Source: Streptomyces zinciresistens K42 (GTDB lineage Bacteria > Actinomycetota > Actinomycetes > Streptomycetales > Streptomycetaceae). Taken from it: a stretch of DNA of 35,185 bases. Each line of letters begins with the position of its first letter. The stretch's first letter is position 1. The position numbers and the translations under genes were made by a program. Where the stretch lies: positions 1-35,185 of the forward strand of contig NZ_AGBF01000058.1 of NCBI RefSeq assembly GCF_000225525.1, read 5' to 3'. The notes under the pieces were generated by a model. It did no database searches and was not told where the DNA came from. It saw nothing but the letters and a program-made list of their open reading frames with translations. Shown in pieces: positions 16,791-24,710 of this stretch.

Positions 16791-17291
16791 ATGGGCAGGC
16801 CAAGAGCATTTGACGAGGACGAAGCGGTGCATGCCGCCGTGGGCTTGTTCGGCGGACGGGCGTATGACGGTGTGTCCGTCGACGATCTCGTCAGCCACCT
16901 CGGCGTGCACCGCAACAGCCTTTACAAGACGTTCGGCAGCAAGCGCGGCCTCTACCTGATCGCTCTGCGCCGCCACCTCACCGACGACGTCCGCCCTTTG
17001 CTCGACGCCCTCGCCGGCGCATCGGATGCCGCGGCCGCGCTACGGCTCGTCACGTCGGCCGACCTCCGCCTGCTGCTGCTTGCGACGATCGAACGCGCAC
17101 CGGTCGACGCGGAGGTCGCCTCCGAGGTGAAGGCAGCGTTGGCCGCCGTCGACCAGGCGATCGCCGACGCCCTCGGCGTTCCCTCCGACCTGGCCGCCGC
17201 CCTCACCGCCGCCGCGCTGGGCATCCTCCTGCGTGGCAACCCCGACAACGCCACCACCGCGCTGGCCCGACACATCGACCCACTCCCCTGA
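16791..17291 (+). CDS. TetR/AcrR-family repressor
   Basis: This 166-aa regulator has a standard TetR helix-turn-helix at residues 1-50 (MGRPRAFDEDEAVHAAVGLF, GVSVDDLVSHLGVHRNSLYK, TFGSKRGLYLIAL). The ligand domain is short and alanine-rich. Three in-frame starts exist (GTG 16782, ATG 16785, ATG 16791). I choose 16791 because the TACTGT -10 box puts the transcription start there and families usually begin MGRPRAF. It heads an operon with the PH-like gene (13 bp gap) and the hydrolase (14 bp gap). It probably represses that operon through the 36-bp repeat just upstream. Confidence 0.86.
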   Translation: MGRPRAFDEDEAVHAAVGLFGGRAYDGVSVDDLVSHLGVHRNSLYKTFGSKRGLYLIALRRHLTDDVRPLLDALAGASDAAAALRLVTSADLRLLLLATIERAPVDAEVASEVKAALAAVDQAIADALGVPSDLAAALTAAALGILLRGNPDNATTALARHIDPLP

Positions 17292-17304
17292 AATGGAGAC
17301 CGAC

Positions 17305-17655
17305 ATGGCACTGATACGTATCGACGGCGACGACCTCGTCGTCGTGATCGAGGGGCTCGACAAGCTCTGGTCCTTCAAGGGCAGCCTGACCATCCCGCTG
17401 GCCAACGTCCGTGGCGCGACCGCCGACCCCGGTATCGCCTCCGGCCCCAAGGGCATCCGCGCGCCGGGCACCCACGTACCCCGTGTGATCATCGCCGGCA
17501 CCTTCCATCAGGATGGCGAAACCGTCTTCTGGGACGTCAGGGATCCATCGAAGGCAGTCGTGGTCGAACTCGCCGACGAGACGTACTCACGCCTCGTCCT
17601 CCAAGTCGACGACCCCCGCGCGACTGTCGCCCTGGTCGAGAACGCCCTTTCCTGA
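17305..17655 (+). CDS. Small PH-domain-like conserved protein
   Basis: This 116-aa cytosolic protein has the beta-rich layout seen in bacterial PH-like proteins: MALIRIDGDDLVVVIEGLDK, then FKGSLTIPLANVRGATADP, GIRAPGTHVPRVIIAGTF, FWDVRDPSKAVVVELADETY and a final helix DDPRATVALVENAL. I recognise the GIRAPGT and VVVEL blocks from small proteins that often accompany actinobacterial TetR genes, but no activity is known. The ATG at 17305 has GGAG 6 bp upstream. It is the middle gene of the TetR-PH-hydrolase operon. Confidence 0.72.
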   Translation: MALIRIDGDDLVVVIEGLDKLWSFKGSLTIPLANVRGATADPGIASGPKGIRAPGTHVPRVIIAGTFHQDGETVFWDVRDPSKAVVVELADETYSRLVLQVDDPRATVALVENALS

Positions 17656-17669
17656 CAGGAGGTAGGCCG

Positions 17670-18698
17670 ATGTTTCGCCACTTAGCAGCGGCTTTGACGG
17701 CACTGGCCGTCGTCACCGCCACCCCGGCCGAGGCGACGCCCGGTCTCGTCCCTGCCACCGACCGCGAGGTCGCCTTCACGGCCGACGGTACGGTCGTGTA
17801 AGGCACCCTGCACGTTCCCGAGCACCGTGCAGGGCAACGGCTGCGGGCGGCACTGCTGCTGCCCGGCAGCGGACCCACCGACCGCGACGGCAACCAACCG
17901 CCCGGGTCCACACCGGACACCCTGGCACAGTTGGCCGACGCGCTCGACCGGGACGGAATCGCCACGCTGCGGTTCGACAAGTACGGCACCGGCCGCACCG
18001 GACTCGGCGCCTACCAGGACCACCCGGAAGAACTCGACTACCCAGCATTCGTCCGCCAGGCACGGGCCGCCTACGAGTCGTTGCGCGATCAACCCGAGAC
18101 CGACCCGCACGAACTGCTGCTCGTCGGACACAGCGAGGGCGCGATGACGGGACTGCTGCTGGGTGGCACCGTCCGCCCGCGCCCGGCCGGCCTGGCGCTG
18201 CTGCAACCCCAGGCGATCCGCATGCTGGACCTGGTCGCGCTCCAACTCAAGGCCCAGATCGCCGAAGCGACCCGACAGGGCCAGTTCACCCCGGAGCAGC
18301 AACGCACCGTCAACGCGGCCGTCGACGCTGCCGTCGCCTCCCTGCGCGAACGCCGACCGGTCGACACCACCGACCTGCCCCCCGCGATCGCCCGGCTCTT
18401 CGAGGCGTTCCAAGGCCCCAACGCCCGGTTCGTGCTGAGCGACGACGCCGTCCACCCACCGGACACCGCTGCCGCACTCCGGCCGGGAACCAAGGTGCTG
18501 CTGACGTGCGGCACGAACGACGCCCAGGTCCCCTGCGTCACGACGAACGCCCTGACGGCCGCCCTGCGTCACGCGCATGCCGGTGGACCGGGCCGGGTGA
18601 CGCTGCCGGGGGTGGACCATCTGCTGCACGACGCCGACCACCCGGACACGCTCGCGCCGCCCGTACTCGACGCCCTGCACCGGTTCGCTCGACACTGA
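17670..18698 (+). pseudogene. Secreted alpha/beta hydrolase with in-frame TAA stop and a TTA codon
   Basis: The ATG at 17670 follows a strong GGAGG (17658-17662). The first 22 codons are a signal peptide (MFRHLAAALTALAVVTATPA), with a TTA leucine at codon 5. Codon 44 (17799-17801) is TAA, in a segment reading FTADGTVV-stop-GTLHVPEHRAG. The frame is then open for 298 more codons. It keeps a full hydrolase: nucleophile Ser in LVGHSEGAMTG, acid Asp in LTCGTNDAQVPC, His in GVDHLLHDADHP. A TAC or TAT codon turned to TAA would explain it. Translation could restart downstream (TTG 17931) without signal peptide and the first strand. Interpretations are a recent pseudogene, stop readthrough, or a sequencing error. 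Confidence 0.8.
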
Positions 18699-18728
18699 CT
18701 CCGGCCGAGGACGGCCCCGGACCTCCCT

Positions 18729-19164
18729 GGCCCGCAGCCGACTCCAGCACGGACATGATCCGCCGGCAGTCCGCAGGCAGAGCTGACGCCGTCATCCCCT
18801 CGGCCCGTCGCGGCACCGCCGACCCCGCCACCGCGCTCCCCACCGGCTCCACGACCGCGGACGGCGGCTCGGCCAGCACCTCGGCCACCGTCACACGGGC
18901 ATCCGCAAGACGCTGAAGTGCGCGTTCCGCCCCGCCGAGGGCGGCCTGCACCCGCTCGGCCTCCTCCCGCAACCGCGCGACCTCTTCCCGGACCTTCTTC
19001 TCCCGGGCCTCCAGCAGACCGAGCACCGACGGCACCAGCCACCTCCGCAAGCGAGACGAACGGACGAACCACGCCCATCTCTCCCGCCGCCAGCCGGAGT
19101 TCATGCCCACCCAGCCCGAACCAAACGATCACGTTCGGAAAGCGGATGACGTCTCAGGCCGGCG
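18729..19164 (-). repeat. 436-bp inverted repeat, right copy: truncated IS end
   Basis: This is the reverse complement of 12120-12555, with one visible substitution. It carries the IS left end (CTGAGACGTC read inward from 19157) and the accessory gene from its ATG at 19104 to residue about 126. The homology stops at 18729, 30 bp after the hydrolase stop, and the accessory frame runs on into unrelated sequence. No transposase is left here, so movement would need the enzyme of a complete copy elsewhere. Homologous recombination between the two copies could invert the 6.2 kb between them. Confidence 0.9.
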
Positions 19165-19483
19165 TCCGCCGGGACACCGTTCCCGGTGCCGGGAGTTCCC
19201 GTCCGCCGGCCGGGCGACGGCACGGGACCGGAGGGCCGGCCGCGCGTCCCGGCCCGGCGACCCCGCCCCGTGGCGCGGTTTGCGGCTGTCCTGACCCGGC
19301 CCGGTCACACACGTCACGGGTCGTCCACATCCGGGTAACGGCGGGATCGGGTGCGGGAGGCGGCGCGTTCACCTGGGCAGGTCGCCCGTCAGCCGGGGCC
19401 GCGGGCTCCGAACGGCGCCCGCCGGACGCGCTCGCGGGGCGGCGCCGTACCATTCATCTGGTTGAAGGCAGGACTGCCTGCTC
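19165..19483. other. Intergenic region upstream of the ATP-binding protein gene
   Basis: No gene is evident. GGCAG-GA-CTGCC near 19467-19478 is a short palindrome just before the ATG at 19484 and overlaps its AGGA ribosome binding site, so it may affect translation. I see no clear sigma-70-type promoter. Confidence 0.4.
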
Positions 19484-19936
19484 ATGAACGGACCCGCCTT
19501 GCCCGATCACTCCCCCTCCTCCGCCTCCTGGCGCATCGCGCTGCCGCACACCGCCGCGGCAGTGCCGGTGGCCCGTGCGCTGGTCCGCACGGCCCTCGCG
19601 GAACTGGAGCACGCGGCGGACAGCGACACCGCGGAACTGCTCACGGCGGAGCTGGTCGCGAACGCCGTGGAGCACACGCGCGGCGACAGCCCGATAGAAC
19701 TCGTGGTCGAGCTGCTGCCGACCGGCTGCCAGGTCGAGGTGCACGACCGCGATCCCGCGCCGCCCGGCAATCTGACCCGGCCGGTGCCCGGCGACCTGGA
19801 CCCCTGGCAGGAGCACGGCCGCGGCCTGCTGCTCATCCGGACGCTCAGCTCGTCCTGCGGTCACCGCGCCACGGACTCGGGCAAGGCCGTGTGGTTCCGG
19901 CTGCACGCCGTACCGGGCCGGCGCGGGCCCTCCTGA
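19484..19936 (+). CDS. RsbW/SpoIIAB-like ATP-binding protein (anti-sigma-factor type HATPase)
   Basis: This 150-aa GHKL-fold protein resembles the many small Streptomyces anti-sigma-type kinases. The N box reads LLTAELVANAVEHT, the G1 box VEVHDRDP and the G2 box EHGRGLLLIRTLSS. It would bind ATP and phosphorylate or sequester an STAS anti-anti-sigma factor or a sigma factor; no such partner is encoded next to it here. The ATG at 19484 lies after AGGA within a small palindrome. It is the first chromosomal gene right of the mobile segment and converges with arcB. Confidence 0.85.
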   Translation: MNGPALPDHSPSSASWRIALPHTAAAVPVARALVRTALAELEHAADSDTAELLTAELVANAVEHTRGDSPIELVVELLPTGCQVEVHDRDPAPPGNLTRPVPGDLDPWQEHGRGLLLIRTLSSSCGHRATDSGKAVWFRLHAVPGRRGPS

Positions 19937-19957
19937 GACGGACCGGGACGGACCGGG

Positions 19958-20005
19958 GCGGGCGAGGGGCGCGCGGGCGGCACCGGCGCGGGCGAGGGGC
20001 GCGCG
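19958..20005. repeat. 18-bp direct repeat between convergent genes
   Basis: GCGGGCGAGGGGCGCGCG occurs at 19958-19975 and 19988-20005, a 30-bp period. It fills the gap between the ATP-binding protein gene and arcB. Confidence 0.75.
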
Positions 20006-20011
20006 CGGGCG

Positions 20012-21031
20012 TCAGACGGCGGCCCGGCCGAGCGTGGCGACCAGCACCGCCTTGATCGTGTGCATACGGTTCTCCGCCTCGTCGAAGACCACGGAGTGCT
20101 CGGACTCGAAGACCTCGTCGGTGACCTCCAGGGACCGCAGGCCGTGGCTCTCGAAGATCTCCAGCCCGACCCGGGTCCCGAGGTCGTGGAAGGCCGGCAG
20201 GCAGTGCAGGAACTTCACGTCCGGGTTGCCGGTCGCGCGCAGCACGTCCATGGTCACCGCGTAGGCGCCGAGCGCGGCGATCCGCTCGGCCCAGACCTCC
20301 TTCGGCTCGCCCATGGACACCCAGACGTCGGTGACGACGAAGTCGGCGCCGCTGACCCCGGCGGTGACGTCCTCGGTGAGCCGGATGACGGCGCCGCTGT
20401 CCTGGGCGAGCTTGCGGGCCCGGCCGACGACCTCGTCGCCGGGCCAGTACTCCCGGGGCGCCACGATCCGCACGTCCATGCCGAGCAGCGCGCCGGTGAT
20501 CAGATACGAGTTGCCCATGTTGAAGCGCGCGTCGCCGAGGTAGGCGAAGGCGATCTCCTTGAGCGGCTTGTCCGTGTGCTCGGTCATGGTGAGCACGTCG
20601 GCGAGCATCTGGGTGGGGTGCCAGTCGTCGGTGAGGCCGTTGTAGACGGGGACGCCCGCGTAGGCGGCCAGCTCCTCGACCTTGGCCTGGCTGTCGCCGC
20701 GGTACTCGATCCCGTCGTACATCCGCCCCAGGACGCGCGCGGTGTCCTTCACCGACTCCTTGTGGCCGATCTGCGAGCCGGCCGGGTCGAGGTAGGTTGT
20801 GGAGGCGCCCTGGTCGGCGGCCGCGACCTCGAACGCGCAGCGGGTGCGCGTCGAGGTCTTCTCGAAGATCAGCGCGATGTTGCGGCCCCGCAGGTACTGC
20901 GTCTCCGCCCCGGCCCTCTTCGCGGCCTTCAGCTCGGCGGCCAGCTCGACGAGCCCCAGGAACTCCCGCTCGTCGAAGTCGAGCTCCTTGAGGAAGTGGC
21001 GCCCGGCGAGGGCGGTCGGGACAGTCGCCAT
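20012..21031 (-). CDS. arcB: Ornithine carbamoyltransferase
   Basis: This 339-aa cytosolic enzyme interconverts citrulline plus phosphate with ornithine plus carbamoyl phosphate. Carbamoyl-phosphate-binding STRTR is at 60-64, HPTQMLADVLTM forms the second phosphate site, and the ornithine-site motif HCLPAFHD is near the end. Length and sequence fit the ArcB-type (catabolic) enzyme, and its place directly after arginine deiminase (60 bp gap, same strand) supports the arginine deiminase pathway. Anabolic use in arginine synthesis is also possible. The ATG at 21031 has CTGGAGCG upstream. Carbamate kinase, the third enzyme of the pathway, is not in the window. Confidence 0.93.
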   Translation of the reverse strand: MATVPTALAGRHFLKELDFDEREFLGLVELAAELKAAKRAGAETQYLRGRNIALIFEKTSTRTRCAFEVAAADQGASTTYLDPAGSQIGHKESVKDTARVLGRMYDGIEYRGDSQAKVEELAAYAGVPVYNGLTDDWHPTQMLADVLTMTEHTDKPLKEIAFAYLGDARFNMGNSYLITGALLGMDVRIVAPREYWPGDEVVGRARKLAQDSGAVIRLTEDVTAGVSGADFVVTDVWVSMGEPKEVWAERIAALGAYAVTMDVLRATGNPDVKFLHCLPAFHDLGTRVGLEIFESHGLRSLEVTDEVFESEHSVVFDEAENRMHTIKAVLVATLGRAAV

Positions 21032-21070
21032 GGGGCGCTCCAGAGGTACGTGGACCGGGGACTCTGGAAG

Positions 21071-21097
21071 TCTATACGACCATCGGCATTTCTATAC
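21071..21097. promoter_or_regulatory. Two TCTATAC direct repeats 20 bp apart between arcA and arcB
   Basis: TCTATAC occurs at 21071-21077 and 21091-21097, the second overlapping the arcA stop. They fall on the same face of the helix, two turns apart, in the only A/T-rich patch of the gap. They read TATAGA on the coding strand. They could be sites for a regulator such as ArgR, or -10-like elements for a secondary arcB promoter. Confidence 0.35.
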
Positions 21098-22315
21098 AGG
21101 TGCCCGTTCGACCGGACAGCTCATGCAGCGCGGCCCGCCTCTGCCCCGCCCCAGTTCGCTCCCGGGGATCTCGATCACCTCCACGCCCTGCTTGCGCAGA
21201 TGGGTGTTGGTCGTGGCGTTGCGCTCGTAGGCGACGACCACCCCCGGCTCGACGGCGAGCACGTTGCAGCCGTCGTCCCACTGCTCGCGCTGCGCGGAGT
21301 GCACGTCCTGCGTGGCGGTCAGCACCCGGATCTCGCTGAGGCCGAGCGCGGCGGCGATGGCGCGGTGCATGTGCTCCGGCGGATGGTCGGTGACCTTCAG
21401 CTCCTTGTCGGCGGAGCCCGGCTCGATGGTGTAGGAGCGGAGCATGCCGAGTCCGGCGTACTGCGTGAAGACGTCGCCGTCGACCATCGTCATCACGGTG
21501 TCGAGATGCATCAGGGCCCGCCGCTTGGGCATGTCCAGGGCGACGATCGTCCGGGCGGACCCGGCGGCGAACAGTTTGTGCGCGAGCATCTCCACGGCCT
21601 GCGGGGTGGTGCGCTCGCTCATGCCGATGAGGACCGCGCCGCCGCCGATCACCAGGACGTCCCCGCCCTCGATGGTGGAGGGGTAGTCGGACTGCCCCTC
21701 GGACCAGACGTGGAAGGGCTCGTCGCCGAACAGCGGGTGGTGGCGGTAGATCGCCTCGAAGTGCACGGTCTCGCGCTGCCGGGCGGGCCAGCGCATGGCG
21801 TTGACGCTGACGCCGTCGTAGATCCAGGCGGAGGTGTCGCGGGTGAACAGGTGGTTGGGCAGGGGGGCCAGCAGGAAGTCGTCCAGTTCCATCACGTGGA
21901 AGCGCACCGAGATCGGCTCGGGGTGCGCCTCCAGGAACTCCCGCTTGGTCATGCCTCCGACGAGCGCCTCGGCCAGCGCGGGCGCCGGCAGGCTCTCGAA
22001 GGCCGCACGGAGGTGGTCGGTGGCGAGCACCCCGTACTCCTTCTCGTCGAAGACCCGGTCCAGGACGAGTCGCCGGGCCGCCGGGATCTCCAGGGCCTCG
22101 GTGAGCAGGTCGCCGAACAGGTGGACGGTCACGCCGCGGTCGCGCAGCACGTCGGCGAACCCGTCGTGCTCGGCGCGCGCCCGGCGCACCCAGAGCACGT
22201 CGTCGAAGAGCAGCGCGTCCTTGTTCCCCGGGGTGAGCCTTTTGAGCTCGAGATCCGGCCGGTGCAGGATGACGCGGCGCAGGCGCCCGGCCTCGGAGTC
22301 GACATGGAATCCCAT
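21092..22315 (-). CDS. arcA: Arginine deiminase
   Basis: This 407-aa enzyme hydrolyses arginine to citrulline and ammonia. The guanidino-modifying-enzyme fold shows FTRDTSAWIYDGVSVNAM, EGGDVLVIGGGAVLIGMSER, HLDTVMTMVDGDVF and WDDGCNVLAVEPGVVVAYER. The catalytic cysteine is Cys397 in RCMSCP, in line with Cys406 of the Pseudomonas enzyme. The ATG at 22315 gives the expected MGFHVDSEAGRLRRVILHRP start and has an AGGA/GGAG upstream; the longer frame before it is not coding. First gene of arcA-arcB, divergent from the SPFH gene across about 120 bp. In Streptomyces the pathway could provide ATP when oxygen is low, or ammonia for pH control. Confidence 0.94.
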   Translation of the reverse strand: MGFHVDSEAGRLRRVILHRPDLELKRLTPGNKDALLFDDVLWVRRARAEHDGFADVLRDRGVTVHLFGDLLTEALEIPAARRLVLDRVFDEKEYGVLATDHLRAAFESLPAPALAEALVGGMTKREFLEAHPEPISVRFHVMELDDFLLAPLPNHLFTRDTSAWIYDGVSVNAMRWPARQRETVHFEAIYRHHPLFGDEPFHVWSEGQSDYPSTIEGGDVLVIGGGAVLIGMSERTTPQAVEMLAHKLFAAGSARTIVALDMPKRRALMHLDTVMTMVDGDVFTQYAGLGMLRSYTIEPGSADKELKVTDHPPEHMHRAIAAALGLSEIRVLTATQDVHSAQREQWDDGCNVLAVEPGVVVAYERNATTNTHLRKQGVEVIEIPGSELGRGRGGPRCMSCPVERAPV

Positions 22316-22372
22316 GACTCCATCCTGACCACCGGAACGCGCGTTCACCCCCTCCTCGCCACCCTCTTCTTC

Positions 22373-22421
22373 TCGTCCTCTTGACGACAACGAGGCGTTC
22401 CGCTTATCGTCCTCATGACGA
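22373..22421 (+). promoter_or_regulatory. SPFH-operon promoter with two identical operator half-palindromes
   Basis: TCGTCCTCTTGACGA (22373-22387) and TCGTCCTCATGACGA (22407-22421) differ by one base, and each is an inverted repeat TCGTC-N5-GACGA. The promoter TTGACG (22381-22386), 18 bp, TATCGT (22405-22410) lies between them: the first copy covers the -35 and the second the -10 and start region. A dimeric regulator binding both would shut the promoter. The sites are also within the arcA upstream region. The regulator is not identifiable here. Confidence 0.65.
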
Positions 22422-22436
22422 AAAAAAGGGGGTTCC

Positions 22437-23474
22437 ATGGCCGACATCACCCGGCGCCTGGGCTGGCGCCATCTGCGCGGCGCGCCGACGGCGCACATCC
22501 GCCACCACCGCGGCGGGAAGCTGCTGCACGACGGCCCCGGCCTCAGCTTCTGGTTCCGGGCGCTGACCGCGGCGCTGTCCGAGGTCCCGGTCGACGACCG
22601 GGAGCTGGCGATGACCTTCCACGCGCGCACCTCCGACTTCCAGGACGTCGCCGTGCAGGCCACGGTCACCTACCGGATCAGCGACCCGGCCGTCGCCGCC
22701 GCCCGGCTCGACTTCTCGATCGACCCGGACACCGGCGCCTGGCGCGGCTCCCCGCTGGAGCAGCTGGGGACGCTCCTGACCGAGACGGCCCAGCAGCACG
22801 CCCTGGACATCCTGGCCCGTACGCTGCTGTCCACGGCCCTGGTCGACGGCGTCACGGCGGTACGGGAGCGGATCGCGGCCGGGCTGGCCGGCGAGCCCCG
22901 GCTGCCGGCGACCGGCATCGAGATCGTCGCCGTACGGGTCGTGGCCCTGCGCCCGGCGCCCGAGGTGGAGCGGGCCCTGCGCACCCCGGCCCGCGAGCAG
23001 ATCCAGCAGGAGGCGGACCGGGCGACGTACGAGCGGCGGGCCGTGGCGGTGGAGCGGGAACGCGCGATCGCCGAGAACGAACTGGCGAGCAAGATCGAAC
23101 TCGCCCGCCGCGAGGAGCAGTTGGTCGAGCAGCGCGGTACGAACGCCCGGCGCGAGGCCGAGGAGGGCGCCGCGGCCGACGCGGTGCGCGCCGAGGCCGA
23201 GGCGGCCCGCACGGTACGGCTCGCGGAGGCGGAGGCCACCCGGTCCGTCCGGCTGGCCCACGCGGAGGCCGAGGGCGCGCGCGAGGTCGGCGAGGCACGG
23301 GCGCAGGCCCAGGCGGCCTGGCTGCGGGTGCACGCGGAGGTGGACGTGGCGACCCTGAACGCCCTGACGGGCACGCGGCTCGCGGAGAACCTGCCGCGCA
23401 TCGACAGCGTGACCCTGTCGCCGGACGTGCTGACGGGGCTGCTCTCCCGGCTCGGCGGGCGGGAGCAGGCGTGA
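22437..23474 (+). CDS. SPFH/Band 7 domain protein
   Basis: This 345-aa protein has an SPFH domain at about residues 15-180 (LAMTFHARTSDFQDVAVQAT, VTYRISDPAVAAARLDF, TLLSTALVDGVTAVRERIA). A long charged coiled coil follows at about 185-290 (VERERAIAENELASKIELAR, EAEEGAAADAVRAEAEAA). I see no N-terminal membrane anchor, unlike most flotillins, so it may be a soluble or peripherally bound scaffold. SPFH proteins build ring or cage assemblies that organise membrane proteins or proteases. GGGGG precedes the ATG at 22437. Its stop overlaps the GTG of the next gene (GTGA), pointing to equimolar expression with the NAD-kinase-like protein. Confidence 0.85.
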   Translation: MADITRRLGWRHLRGAPTAHIRHHRGGKLLHDGPGLSFWFRALTAALSEVPVDDRELAMTFHARTSDFQDVAVQATVTYRISDPAVAAARLDFSIDPDTGAWRGSPLEQLGTLLTETAQQHALDILARTLLSTALVDGVTAVRERIAAGLAGEPRLPATGIEIVAVRVVALRPAPEVERALRTPAREQIQQEADRATYERRAVAVERERAIAENELASKIELARREEQLVEQRGTNARREAEEGAAADAVRAEAEAARTVRLAEAEATRSVRLAHAEAEGAREVGEARAQAQAAWLRVHAEVDVATLNALTGTRLAENLPRIDSVTLSPDVLTGLLSRLGGREQA

Positions 23475-24370
23475 GCCTCGCCCCGCGGGTCGTCCTCGTC
23501 CACCGCACCACGGAGTACGAGGAGTTGGTGGCCCGGCACGGCACGCACGGCCAGGCCGCCTTCTTCCTCTCCTCGCGCGGGCGGGACATCGAGGAGGTCG
23601 CCGACCGGCACCGCCGGACGCGGCGCGCGCTCGCGGAGGTGACCTCGGCGATCCCGCTGACGTGGCGTCAGGCCCAGGTGGAGCGGCACGATCTGGACCG
23701 GTTCCTGTTCGGGCCGGAGGACGTGGTGGCCGTGGTCGGGCAGGACGGCCTGGTGGCGAACGTGGCCAAGTACCTCGCGGGGCAGCCGGTGCTGGGCATC
23801 GACGCCGACCCGGGCCGCAACCCCGGTGTCCTGGTGCGCCACCGGCCCTCCGACGCCCCGGAGTTGTTCGCCGCCGCGCAGTCCGGCGGCGGGCGGGCCG
23901 ACGAACTCACCATGGTCGAGGCGGTCACGGACGACACGCAGCGCCTCGTGGCGCTCAACGAGATCTACCTGGGCGCCGCCGGACACCAGACGGCCCGCTA
24001 CCGCCTGGGCCTGGAGGACGACGGGGGTGTCGTCGAGGCCCAGGCTTCGTCCGGGGTGATCATCGGCACGGGGACGGGCGCGACGGGCTGGCTGCGCTCC
24101 GTCTGGCAGGAGCGGGGAGGGCGGCTGCGGCTGCCCTCCCCCACCGAGGAGCGCCTGCTGTGGTTCGTCAGGGAAGCCTGGCCGTCCCCGGCGACCGGCA
24201 CGTCACAGGTGGCCGGTGAACTCGCCACCGGGCTCCGGCTGCGGCTCACCGTCGAGTCCGAGCGGCTGGTCGCGTTCGGGGACGGCATGGAGACGGACGC
24301 GCTCGAACTGACCTGGGGCCAGACGATCCGCATCGGCCTCTGCCGGGACCGCCTGCGCCTGCTCACCTGA
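23471..24370 (+). CDS. NAD kinase-like protein
   Basis: This is a 299-aa protein with the two-domain NAD/diacylglycerol kinase fold. The nucleotide motif usually GGDG reads GQDG here (90-93, VVGQDGLVANVAKYL). Asn163-Glu164 stand in LNEIYLG in place of the NE/ND motif, and GTGTGATGW (199-207) matches the TPTGSTAY strand only loosely. NAD kinases phosphorylate NAD to NADP using ATP; the substituted glycine raises doubt about this activity and a different substrate or sensory role is possible. The GTG at 23471 overlaps the SPFH stop. The pair forms its own two-gene operon, a partnership I find suggestive but know no described function for. Confidence 0.75.
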   Translation: MSLAPRVVLVHRTTEYEELVARHGTHGQAAFFLSSRGRDIEEVADRHRRTRRALAEVTSAIPLTWRQAQVERHDLDRFLFGPEDVVAVVGQDGLVANVAKYLAGQPVLGIDADPGRNPGVLVRHRPSDAPELFAAAQSGGGRADELTMVEAVTDDTQRLVALNEIYLGAAGHQTARYRLGLEDDGGVVEAQASSGVIIGTGTGATGWLRSVWQERGGRLRLPSPTEERLLWFVREAWPSPATGTSQVAGELATGLRLRLTVESERLVAFGDGMETDALELTWGQTIRIGLCRDRLRLLT

Positions 24371-24710
24371 TCCCTCGGCCGGGGCCGTGCCGGGGGCACC
24401 GGGCGCGAGGGCGGCCGTCCGGCGGTTCGGCGCGCGGACGGGCCACCGCCGGCAGGCGGCCCTCGTCCGTCGCCCGTCGCCCGTCGCACACGGTCGCGGA
24501 TCGGGCGCGGGGACCCCGAACGGCGGCACCCGAACCGCGGCACCCGGGGCCGCGGCACCCCGACCCGCGGCACCCGGGCCGCAGGCGCCGGCAGGCCATG
24601 GCCTTTGCCCGTGACCCGGCCGGGTGGCGGGACGGGTGGCCGGGCCCGGGTGGCCTGGCCGGGTGGCCGGAGCGGCCGGGCCCAGTCGCGGGTCCGGGCC
24701 CGGCACGCCG
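24371..24710. other. 340-bp convergent spacer with GC-rich repeats
   Basis: The spacer separates the NAD-kinase-like gene and pnkp, both ending here. It holds a 4 x 15-bp tandem array (24521-24580) and GGGTGGCC/GGCCGGGTGGCC-type repetition around 24637-24675. I see no gene with a credible start. It may act as a bidirectional terminator. Confidence 0.5.
24521..24580. repeat. Four tandem 15-bp units
   Basis: Exact 15-bp periodicity: CGGCGGCACCCGAAC, CGCGGCACCCGGGGC, CGCGGCACCCCGACC and CGCGGCACCCGGGCC. The core CGGCACCC is kept in every copy. Non-coding, between convergent genes. Confidence 0.85.

Larger units (their letters stand above)
12127..19157. mobile_element. Composite-transposon-like segment carrying an ABC-transporter cargo
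   Basis: The outer ends are inverted copies of the same IS end (12127 inward and 19157 inward). GCCGGC stands immediately outside both ends, at 12121-12126 and 19158-19163, as expected for a 6-bp target-site duplication. Between the IS copy and the truncated right copy lie merR remnants, GntR/ABC genes, and the TetR, PH-like and hydrolase genes. Because GCCGGC is itself a palindrome, it can be read either as a duplication or as an extension of the inverted repeat. The cargo boundary at 13789 cuts the merR gene. Confidence 0.6.

Noticed and set aside
16524..16976. 150-codon minus-strand frame overlapping the TetR start
   Set aside because: No family similarity, and it is antisense to a clear TetR DNA-binding domain and its operator.
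20060..22384. 774-codon plus-strand frame opposite arcA-arcB
   Set aside because: Shadow of two enzymes with clear catalytic motifs; no recognisable protein.
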